From Saccharofermentans sp. (GTDB taxonomy: Bacteria; Bacillota; Clostridia; Saccharofermentanales; Saccharofermentanaceae), in NCBI GenBank assembly GCA_016292135.1, contig JAEFAZ010000003.1, forward strand, positions 124,001 through 188,000: DNA of 64,000 nt. Reading direction: 5' to 3'. Position 1 is the stretch's first letter; every line of letters begins with the position of its first letter. A program made the translations under genes and the position numbers. The notes below the pieces were generated by a model. That model was not told the DNA's origin. It made no database searches and saw nothing but the letters and a program-made list of their open reading frames with translations. Positions 47,337-55,303 of this stretch are shown here, piece after piece.

Positions 47337-47397
47337 GGTTTATCCGGATAAACCTCGAATGCACTTTGAGTTTATCGCGATAAACCAAATATGTCAA
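47337..47397 (-). promoter_or_regulatory. Same dual operator and promoter as 45135-45194, upstream of the LRR_5 lipoprotein
   Basis: GGTTTATCCGGATAAACC 47337-47354; GTTTATCGCGATAAAC 47370-47385; minus-strand TTGACA-N17-TAAACT. Confidence 0.85.
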
Positions 47398-47402
47398 CAG
47401 GG

Positions 47403-47435
47403 TTTTCCGGACATTTCCGGAAAACCCTGTAAAGC
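47403..47435 (-). terminator. Perfect 14-bp hairpin directly upstream of the LRR_5 promoter
   Basis: CAGGGTTTTCCGGA-CATT-TCCGGAAAACCCTG. Confidence 0.55.
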
Positions 47436-47458
47436 GTCTGATAGTTTATAGCGGATCC

Positions 47459-48589
47459 TTATCTCATCTGCATGATGGCCGAAATGATATAAGCTATGAT
47501 CCTCACCGTAAACATCGAGCCCATTATGATGCCTATGATCATGAGGATCCTCAAGAGGAACTTCAAAGACTTCGGCGACCTGCCTGAGACATCGCCCGTC
47601 TGGCCGTTGACCAGGACCTGGAATATCTGGTTATTGTATTGGAAGGAATTGACCCAGACAGGAGCCAGACAATACTTGGCGCGGACATTGCTGTACTCGG
47701 GTTCGAACTTGATCTCTCCTGCCCTGTCGGCGGATTCCTTCTTGATGATGCCGCTGCGGATCATGTTGCGGATCCTGTCCTTGGCAGTCAGCCAGGCGGC
47801 GGGACCGTCTATCGAATAACGTTCTGCAAAGAATCCTGCCAGAAGGTCGGGATCGTATTTCTTAATGAAATTCATATTGAACTTGGATACACCGCTCCAT
47901 ACCGGATCGTTTGCGAGGCGCTGGGATGCTATGACCGTCTCGCTCTTGACATCGAGCCTGTAGACGCCGGACTTGTTGTACCACTTCGTATATTCATCGT
48001 CACCGCTTCCGTAGGTATAACCGAACTTGCCCGTATAAGCAGAATATGTGTCAGCATCGAAGACCCAGTAAGGAACATAGACTCCGACAAATCCCGCGGC
48101 TTTTGCATTCGTCAGAAGATCCGAAGGAGAGAAGCGTTGCTTGGAGATCCAGTTTTCGAAGATCTTCTGGGCCTGTTCCTTGCTGATCTTGAATGCGAGG
48201 ACGCCCGTGGGCTCGAGCATTCCGGTCTGATCGTCTGTCTCGTTAAGGGAATTGGATCCGCAGTAAGGACAGTTCGCGGCGATGCCCTGGGCGTGCATTA
48301 TGAACCTGCCGCCGCAGGTCGCGCAGCAGACCACCTTGGATGTCTGAAGATAGTGGGCGCCTGCATGGCTGTTCAGTTCCTCAAGGGAATAACCTACTCC
48401 CGGAGGCTGGATCTGCTGATGGATGTCGACTTTCCTGCCGCAGAAATCGCAGGCAAGACCGCCCGTCGCCGGATCGAACTTTAAGGTCGCTCCGCAGGAC
48501 GGACACTTCCTGTTATCCGCACTTTCAGATTCGGGATTCAAGACTCTGACTGCATCGGCGGCAGCCGCATTATTATTGTTGTTCTCCAT
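47459..48589 (-). CDS. Zinc-ribbon (TFIIB-type) membrane-anchored protein
   Basis: CPSCGATLKFDPATGGLACDFCG, CCATCGGRFIMHAQGIAANCPYCGS; C-terminal TM. Confidence 0.75.
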   Translation of the reverse strand: MENNNNNAAAADAVRVLNPESESADNRKCPSCGATLKFDPATGGLACDFCGRKVDIHQQIQPPGVGYSLEELNSHAGAHYLQTSKVVCCATCGGRFIMHAQGIAANCPYCGSNSLNETDDQTGMLEPTGVLAFKISKEQAQKIFENWISKQRFSPSDLLTNAKAAGFVGVYVPYWVFDADTYSAYTGKFGYTYGSGDDEYTKWYNKSGVYRLDVKSETVIASQRLANDPVWSGVSKFNMNFIKKYDPDLLAGFFAERYSIDGPAAWLTAKDRIRNMIRSGIIKKESADRAGEIKFEPEYSNVRAKYCLAPVWVNSFQYNNQIFQVLVNGQTGDVSGRSPKSLKFLLRILMIIGIIMGSMFTVRIIAYIISAIMQMR

Positions 48590-48668
48590 AACAGTCCCCT
48601 TTGTATAGATACTAATCTTTCCTACTCCGATAAGATTATATCACGGGACTGTTTCAAAGCAAAAAACA

Positions 48669-48690
48669 GGGGTTGCTCGCAACCCCTTAA
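48669..48690 (-). terminator. Intrinsic terminator of the 48-aa ORF
   Basis: Minus strand GGGGTTGCGAGCAACCCCTGTTTTTT. Confidence 0.8.
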
Positions 48691-48696
48691 TGTACT

Positions 48697-48843
48697 TTAC
48701 ATATATTCTCTCTCTGCCATCATAGTCAGGAAATCGATCCTGTCTAACTCTAACTGTTCTTCAGCCGACAGGATGATCTGCCGGGAAGACTTCTTAGCAC
48801 TTTGTTCTTTGTCATTTCTGACTTCGATCTTCTTCTCACCCAT
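48697..48843 (-). CDS. Small 48-aa protein MGEKKIEVRNDKEQSAKKSSRQIILSAEEQLELDRIDFLTMMAEREYM
   Basis: ATG to TAA read on the minus strand, immediately followed by an intrinsic terminator. Confidence 0.6.
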   Translation of the reverse strand: MGEKKIEVRNDKEQSAKKSSRQIILSAEEQLELDRIDFLTMMAEREYM

Positions 48844-49152
48844 ATCTGATCACCCGCCTTGAAAGCTGTTATTCTTATTCTACATATAAAGTTGATTTTT
48901 TATGTGTCATTGTTGTTTCAGTTGACCCCAGATGCCAAAATGACATAAATCGTTAAAGATCATTTCCAAATCATTCCCAAATAAATTTGTGCGTTGACAA
49001 AGGGATATAAAAAGACTTATCAGGCCCATATTATAATCTATATCCATAATAAGCTTTCTTGCTAAAGAGGGTGCGGCTGTCGTATAATCAAAGGTGCCGG
49101 GGGGAGTTTTTCGAGACGGCAAAACAAGAAATAAGACGGTGTATATAAAGAC

Positions 49153-50106
49153 ATGGACAGACCTAGACTCATCATCATAATTCCCTGTTACAATGAGGAA
49201 GAAGTTCTTCCTGTTACCGCGCCAAGGTTCAAGGCCGAACTCGAAGTCCTGCGTTCAAAGGGACTCGTATCCGGTGACAGCCGCATCATGTTCATCGATG
49301 ACGGATCCTCCGACAGCACCTGGAAGATCATTAAGGACCTGTCGGATGAAAGCCCCGATTATACGGGTCTCAGGCTGAGCCGCAACAGGGGTCATCAGAA
49401 TGCGCTCCTCGCTGGTCTCCTCGAAGCAAGGAAAGATTGCGACATCACGATCTCCATAGACTGTGACGGTCAGGATGACATCACCGCCATGGAGCAGATG
49501 GTGGAAGAATACCATAAAGGCGCCGATATCGTTTACGGCGTCAGATCCAAGAGAAAGACCGACAAGGCGTTTAAGAGATCTTCTGCCCAGTTCTACTACA
49601 AGCTCCTGAGCGCGATGGGCGCCGAAGTCGTATATAACCATGCGGATTACCGTCTCGCATCTTCCGTCGTCCTGAACGAGCTGGCAGATTTCGAAGAAGT
49701 GAATCTCTACCTCAGAGGCATGTTCCCTCTCATCGGTTTCACGAGCGCCGAAGTCCCTTACGAAAGACATGAGCGCCTCGCGGGCAAGACCCGTTATCCC
49801 CTGTCCAAGATGATCAGCCTCGGACTGAACGGGATCACGAGCCTGTCGGTCAAGCCCATAAGGATCATCACAGGCTTAGGCCTCGGCGTCGCCCTCGTAA
49901 GTTTCGTGCTCCTGATATATACTCTCGTACGCTATTTCATAGGCGCGACCGTCGAAGGCTGGGCAAGTACCGCAGCCATCATCAGCTTCATGTCAGGCGT
50001 CCAGCTGATCTGTCTCGGCGTCATCGGCGAATACATCGGCAAGATCTATATGGAAACAAAAAGGCGCCCCCGTTACATAGTAAGGGAGCGCACTGATAAA
50101 GAATGA
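49153..50106 (+). CDS. GT2 family glycosyltransferase (GtrB/DPM1-like) with C-terminal TM helices
   Basis: LIIIIPCYNEEEVLPVT, MFIDDGSSDSTWKII, LSRNRGHQNALLAG, TISIDCDGQDD. Confidence 0.92.
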   Translation: MDRPRLIIIIPCYNEEEVLPVTAPRFKAELEVLRSKGLVSGDSRIMFIDDGSSDSTWKIIKDLSDESPDYTGLRLSRNRGHQNALLAGLLEARKDCDITISIDCDGQDDITAMEQMVEEYHKGADIVYGVRSKRKTDKAFKRSSAQFYYKLLSAMGAEVVYNHADYRLASSVVLNELADFEEVNLYLRGMFPLIGFTSAEVPYERHERLAGKTRYPLSKMISLGLNGITSLSVKPIRIITGLGLGVALVSFVLLIYTLVRYFIGATVEGWASTAAIISFMSGVQLICLGVIGEYIGKIYMETKRRPRYIVRERTDKE

Positions 50107-50122
50107 TCTTGTCTTTTTGAAC

Positions 50123-51241
50123 TTATCCTTCGATGAGTTCTCCTAATCCGGTATATTCATAACCCAATGCTTCAGCAACATTCTTGTTGGTGATCTTGCC
50201 TGCGTAGCAGTTTACGCCTGTTGCGATGACACCGCTCTTCTTGCATGCCTCCTCAAGACCAGCCTCAGCGATCCTAAGACCATAGCGCAGTGTTGCGTTG
50301 GTAAGGGCGATCGTACTTGTTCTCGGAACTGCACCGGGCATGTTGCCTACGCAATAATGAACGACTCCGTCCTCAACGAAGATAGGATCATCATGTGTCG
50401 TAACCTTTGAAGATTCGCCGCATCCGCCCTGGTCGATGGCAACGTCTACAAAGACAGCGCCGTTCTTCATCTCGGGCAGATACTTGCGCTTGAAGAGCTT
50501 CGGTGTGGAACCGCCGGGGATAAGGACTGAACCGATAACGAGATCAGCGTTCTTAACGGCCTTCTCGACATTGGTGTCATTGGAGACCAGGGTCTGGATA
50601 TGAGATCCGAACCTGTTGTCGAGTTCTTCGAGCCTCTTGAGGTTAACGTCGAGGATGGTGACGTTAGCGCCCATGCCGACTGCGATCTTGCATGCGTTCA
50701 TGCCGACCGTGCCGCCGCCCAGGATAACTACGTTAGCCTTGGGTGTACCGGGAACGCCTGCGAGGAGGATGCCCTCACCGCCGAACTTCTTCTCAAGGTA
50801 CTTTGCGCCTTCCTGGATGGAAAGACGTCCTGCGATCTGTGACATGGGAGCGAGGCAGGGCAAAGATCCGTCTACTTCCTGGATCGTCTCATAAGCTACA
50901 GCCTTGACCTTGCCTTCGAGGAGAGCATCTGTCTGCTCCTTGTCTGCTGCAAGATGGAGATATGTATAGAGGATAAGGCCTTCTCTAAAGAGGGGATACT
51001 CTTCCGGCAGGGGTTCCTTGACCTTGACCATCATGTCGACGAGCGCCCAGATGTCGGCGGCATTGTCGATAAGGGAAGCTCCTGCTTCAACATATTCATT
51101 GTCCGTAAAACCTGAACCTACACCGGCGCCCTTCTCCATATAGACATGGTGGCCCGCTGCGACATAAGCTCTTACATTGTCAGGGGTGAGACCTACACGG
51201 AACTCATTGTTCTTGATCTCTTTTACGCATCCGATCTTCAT
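50123..51241 (-). CDS. ald: Alanine dehydrogenase
   Basis: MKIGCVKEIKNNEFRVGLTPDNVRAYVAAGH, VVILGGGTVGMNACKIAVGMGANVTILD, VDVAIDQGGC. Confidence 0.95.
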   Translation of the reverse strand: MKIGCVKEIKNNEFRVGLTPDNVRAYVAAGHHVYMEKGAGVGSGFTDNEYVEAGASLIDNAADIWALVDMMVKVKEPLPEEYPLFREGLILYTYLHLAADKEQTDALLEGKVKAVAYETIQEVDGSLPCLAPMSQIAGRLSIQEGAKYLEKKFGGEGILLAGVPGTPKANVVILGGGTVGMNACKIAVGMGANVTILDVNLKRLEELDNRFGSHIQTLVSNDTNVEKAVKNADLVIGSVLIPGGSTPKLFKRKYLPEMKNGAVFVDVAIDQGGCGESSKVTTHDDPIFVEDGVVHYCVGNMPGAVPRTSTIALTNATLRYGLRIAEAGLEEACKKSGVIATGVNCYAGKITNKNVAEALGYEYTGLGELIEG

Positions 51242-51394
51242 AGTCTTGATATCCTTTCGTTATCAGAGTGTCGACAATAATGTCGCGAAAACAATAACAT
51301 TATAAAGGATGGGAAAGATGTTCTCAATTGTTTGCGTTCTTCTTTTACAGGCTGTTACAGCCGGACCGGCTTTTCGAAAATCAGTTTTCTGCAA

Positions 51395-51588
51395 TTCCTA
51401 CTAAATTGATAATTTTCGAATTTTAGTAGGAAATATCTTCTGAACTTTCCTACTAAATCTCTTATTCTCGATTTTTAGTAGGAAATTTCTTCTGATTCTT
51501 CCTACCAAATTCCGTTTTTCAGGATTTTGATAGGAAATCTCTCTTGATTTTTCCTACTAAATCTCATCTTTCCGGGTTTTGGTAGGAA
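51395..51588. repeat. Array C: eight alternating TTTAGTAGGAA-type half-sites at exactly 26-bp spacing
   Basis: Starts 51395, 51421, 51447, 51473, 51499, 51525, 51551, 51577. Confidence 0.92.
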
Positions 51589-51608
51589 ATACCTTCTGAT
51601 CTTTCGGA

Positions 51609-52076
51609 TCACAGATCCTTATGCATCCTCACACAGTCGAAACTGCCGCAATGTTCGACAGGTCCGTTGTCCGATATGTATCCGAGCCCGGAATAAAAAT
51701 CCGTCACTTCAAGGCGGCTGTCGATGAAGACCGTCTTATAGCCTGATTCAGCGATCCATTTTTCTGCTTCCGTTACGACCATGCGTCCGAGACCGCGTCC
51801 GCGGTATTCGGGAAGGATAACGACTCTTCCCAGTATCACCGAACCGGTATCGTTCTCATAGAAGCGGCAGGTGCCTACGGGGTAGCCATCGTCGAGCAGG
51901 ACGATGTAGCGCGTTCCTTCGGTATCCTTGTCGTCGAACTCATCTCTTAAGGAGATGTGATGCTGGCGGTTCATACCCTCGATCCTTACTGAGTATGCTC
52001 CTGCGCGCTGCCATTCTTCCGTTGCTCTCATTACTTCCATAAGATCAGCCCCCGTAGTATAACTCCCTTTCCTCAT
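51609..52076 (-). CDS. GNAT family N-acetyltransferase
   Basis: GRVVILPEYRGRGLGRMVVTEAEKWIAESGYKTVFIDS. Confidence 0.9.
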   Translation of the reverse strand: MRKGSYTTGADLMEVMRATEEWQRAGAYSVRIEGMNRQHHISLRDEFDDKDTEGTRYIVLLDDGYPVGTCRFYENDTGSVILGRVVILPEYRGRGLGRMVVTEAEKWIAESGYKTVFIDSRLEVTDFYSGLGYISDNGPVEHCGSFDCVRMHKDL

Positions 52077-53127
52077 CGTTAAACTGGTACTTTATTATCT
52101 TCTTAGAGGTATCCATGCCCCTATACATAACATATTCGTGGAGGGGTTTGAACCTGTCATCCTTCACCCTGTACTTGGTCCTGTCATAATCCCTATTGTA
52201 CCAGTTTACAAGAGGCAGATAAGAATTAGCCACATCACAGCCGTCATTTGTACGTTCCTTATCATTCTGCATGAAGTATGTCAGGAAAAGATCATATTCG
52301 CCGAAGTTCGTGGTGCCCCATGTCGAATCGACATAATATCCTTTGCCTTCACACACAACATAGGTCCAGGCATGATAGAGCTGACTGAACTCACCGACCT
52401 CCAGGGCATCGACTCCGACCTGAAGAAGAAGGTAGGCATAGGATGACGCAAACTCGGTACAGATCCCCTTCTTGGTCATGAGGCAGGCATAAGTGCCGAA
52501 CTCTTCAATGGTATTCCCGTCGATATCGCTGTAATCGTATTCAAAGTTATTTTCGACAAATTCGAAGATGCCCATGATCTTCTCGAAATCCGTATAATCG
52601 GAGCGGACGGATTCGTTCAGCATCCTTTCGATCTCTTTTTCGAAATTCTGCTCTCTTTCAAGGAACTTGTCCTTATCCATCTTGTATTTGAGCTTGCCGA
52701 CGCCGTCCTTGAAGCCGTTTCCTATGACCAGAGTGCAGGCCGGCGGGAAGAGCGCACCGAAAGTGATCTCGCCCGTTGCGAATTCATATGCTTTCTTGTT
52801 CTTGCACTCGAAAGTATCCTTACCTTCGCGGATCGCATCGACGCAGTTGTAGAAGGCTTCCCAGTATTCATCCTTGGCATATTCCTTCGACAATATCTCT
52901 GAACGGACATGAGGGTTGAACTTAACGGGATCGGGAGCCTTGGTCGGCTCGGGCGTGGTCTCCGTGGTGGTCGTTGCGGTCGTGGTTGTTGTAGTTGTTG
53001 ACTCAGCCGCCTCAGACGAAGCAACTGTCAGATCCGACGGCTTAACGGATGTCTCATCTGTCTGACTGATGCTGCAGCCTGAAACTAAGAAGACGACCGC
53101 AAGCAGGATACATATCGGTTTTCTCAT
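52045..53127 (-). CDS. Transglutaminase-like lipoprotein with Thr-rich linker
   Basis: Lipobox VFLVSGC; TKKGICTEFASSYAYLLLQVGVDALEV, YHAWTYVVCEGKGYYVDSTW. Confidence 0.85.
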   Translation of the reverse strand: MRKPICILLAVVFLVSGCSISQTDETSVKPSDLTVASSEAAESTTTTTTTATTTTETTPEPTKAPDPVKFNPHVRSEILSKEYAKDEYWEAFYNCVDAIREGKDTFECKNKKAYEFATGEITFGALFPPACTLVIGNGFKDGVGKLKYKMDKDKFLEREQNFEKEIERMLNESVRSDYTDFEKIMGIFEFVENNFEYDYSDIDGNTIEEFGTYACLMTKKGICTEFASSYAYLLLQVGVDALEVGEFSQLYHAWTYVVCEGKGYYVDSTWGTTNFGEYDLFLTYFMQNDKERTNDGCDVANSYLPLVNWYNRDYDRTKYRVKDDRFKPLHEYVMYRGMDTSKKIIKYQFNDEERELYYGG

Positions 53128-53222
53128 ATAAAAGCTCACTCTCTTTTCAAAGTAAACACATTATATATGTAGAAAGAAAACAAAAGACGGCAATCTTACG
53201 GCAAAGAGCTTAAAAGGCGGTC

Positions 53223-54140
53223 TTACTGAGGTTCCCATATTCCCTGCTGTCTTATGCCGGTCTCTTTTGCAAGGTCTTCGAGGAGCTTCATCTCTTCCTT
53301 TGTCAGTCTCACGTTCATGGCACCGGCGAGCTTTGCCGCATGAGAAGGCTTGGTTATCCCGACGATCGGGACTGCCCCCTTGCCGATGACCCAGAGTATC
53401 GGGATCTGGGAAGGATCTATGTTATATCTTGAAGCGATCTCCTTCATCGCGGAAAGGAGCTTTTCGATCTTCCTGAACTTGCTCTTAGGGAATGCGAGTC
53501 CCCTCATCGAAAAGAGCGGGAAGTGCTTGTCGGCGCTGTAATTGCCGGAAAGTGCGCCCTGCTCCAGGACCATGTATGCGTAGTAACGGATCCCCTTGTC
53601 AGCGCAGTAATCTATTATCGGCTGCTGGTCGTTCCTTAAGAGCGAAAAGTGATTCTGGACGGCTGTAAGCTTGAGACCTTCTTTTGCGAGGAATTCCTCT
53701 GCAGCCTTGATGTTTTCGAGCGAGACGTTGGATATGCCGATCGACTTGATTCGGCCTTCTTTTATGAGCGGGACAGCCTCGGACAGATTGTTGATGAGAC
53801 CGTGCGGAACATGTATCCAGAAGAGCTCGACAGACTCTCTTCCGAGACGCGACATGCTCTCTTCAAAAGACTTTGTCAGCGTGCCTTCCTTGTATTTTTT
53901 GCCGGGCATGAACTTGGTCGACAGGAATATGTCTTCCTTGTCTTTTATCAGGCTTCCGAGCAGTTTTTCGCAGGTCCCCATTCCGTATACGGCAGCGGTA
54001 TCCCAGTTGCGGAAACCCGCCTCATATGCCGTATCGAATGACTCCCTTAACAAGGCCTCATCCTGCTTCTTTCCGAAGACCATGGCAGAGCCGTTCGACC
54101 CTGTTCCCCATGCCCATGTACCTATCATGATGTCCTGCAT
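53223..54140 (-). CDS. Aldo/keto reductase
   Basis: NWDTAAVYGMGTCEKLLGSLIKDKEDIFLSTKFMP, ELFWIHVPH, IKSIGISN. Confidence 0.93.
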   Translation of the reverse strand: MQDIMIGTWAWGTGSNGSAMVFGKKQDEALLRESFDTAYEAGFRNWDTAAVYGMGTCEKLLGSLIKDKEDIFLSTKFMPGKKYKEGTLTKSFEESMSRLGRESVELFWIHVPHGLINNLSEAVPLIKEGRIKSIGISNVSLENIKAAEEFLAKEGLKLTAVQNHFSLLRNDQQPIIDYCADKGIRYYAYMVLEQGALSGNYSADKHFPLFSMRGLAFPKSKFRKIEKLLSAMKEIASRYNIDPSQIPILWVIGKGAVPIVGITKPSHAAKLAGAMNVRLTKEEMKLLEDLAKETGIRQQGIWEPQ

Positions 54141-54332
54141 AAAAGAGTTCCCTCCTGATTTATCCTTCTTCCGGAAGTATAACACAGATCGAAAAAACAA
54201 AACGGAAAGACCCCTTAAACGGGTTTGGGCTGCCCCGATTCGAGACAGCCCCTTCCCCCCCATATATAAGATAATTTATTAACTAACCCCTAAATGTTAA
54301 TAAAATTATCTTGCTGATTATTCCGGCGACCT

Positions 54333-55277
54333 TCAGCCTTTACCGTTAACGTACTTATCGTACTTGTAAAGGAAGGTTACCATCTGACGCCTGAGGCACT
54401 TGTCCTGAGGAGCGAATCTGCCGTCGGGAAGTCCTGCGAGTATCTTCATCTCGGAAGCCCAGAGGGTTGCCTTGTAGAAGTAATCCGTCTTCTTAACATC
54501 CGGGAATTCCTTGCCGCCCTTAGGCTCAGGCTTGCCTGCCATCCTCCAAAGGAAGGTTACCGTCTGTGCTCTCGTGCAGACCTTCTGAGGTTCGAACTTC
54601 TTATCGGATACGCCTGTCGTAATGCCCTGCTCTACTGCCCAGATAACAGGCTTGTAGAAATAATCAGAGCTCTTAACGTCAGTAAACTTACACTCATTCT
54701 TCTTGATAGCAGGTTCGCCCTGGAGCCTGTAAAGGAAGGTCACCATCTGAGCTCTCGTACAGTCGTTGGCAGGACGGAACTCGGTCTGGTCGGCATAACC
54801 CTTGACGACGCCTTTTGCGGTCAGGTAGTTAGTAGGAGCGTACCAGAAATCATCAGGATTCGTTACGTCCTTATAGAGCACCGTGACCTTGCAGGATGCA
54901 CTCTTGCCCATAACGGAGACTTTGACGGTAACGGCACCTGCCATCTTGGCTGTGATCTTGCCGTTGGAATCAACTGTTGCGATCTTCGTGTCAGAAGACT
55001 TCCAAACAACATTCAGGTTGGATGTACCCGAAGCGGCTGTTATGGTCGCCTTCAAAGTCAGGGTCTGGCCGCATGCAACCGATGCAGTCTTCTTGTCGAG
55101 CTTGACCGTAAGATTCTGATCAGGCTTGGGTGTAGGTTCCTGAACCACGGTCTCTCCGCTTCCGATATCGATCGCGGGGCCCTCATACTCACCTGCTGCC
55201 TTCAGTACGACAGCGGGAATGAGAAACATGACCATCATCATCGTAAAAGCAAATAAAGCAATCTTTCTAAACATCAT
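54333..55277 (-). CDS. Secreted Big_2 plus three SLH-type repeats protein
   Basis: VKLDKKTASVACGQTLTLKATI...VWKSSDTKIATVDSNGKI; CTRAQMVTFLYRLQG; C-terminal KYDKYVNGKG. Confidence 0.88.
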   Translation of the reverse strand: MMFRKIALFAFTMMMVMFLIPAVVLKAAGEYEGPAIDIGSGETVVQEPTPKPDQNLTVKLDKKTASVACGQTLTLKATITAASGTSNLNVVWKSSDTKIATVDSNGKITAKMAGAVTVKVSVMGKSASCKVTVLYKDVTNPDDFWYAPTNYLTAKGVVKGYADQTEFRPANDCTRAQMVTFLYRLQGEPAIKKNECKFTDVKSSDYFYKPVIWAVEQGITTGVSDKKFEPQKVCTRAQTVTFLWRMAGKPEPKGGKEFPDVKKTDYFYKATLWASEMKILAGLPDGRFAPQDKCLRRQMVTFLYKYDKYVNGKG

Positions 55278-55303
55278 ATATACCTCCAATTTATACTCTT
55301 ATG

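Noticed and set aside
47639-48484. 281-aa plus-strand ORF opposite the zinc-ribbon gene
   Set aside because: Shadow ORF; the minus-strand frame has CxxC zinc ribbons and a TM helix.
51395-51588. Simple tandem intrinsic terminators
   Set aside because: Eight equally spaced half-sites with weak AT-rich arms and no consistent T-tract; terminators would not need an exact 26-bp register.
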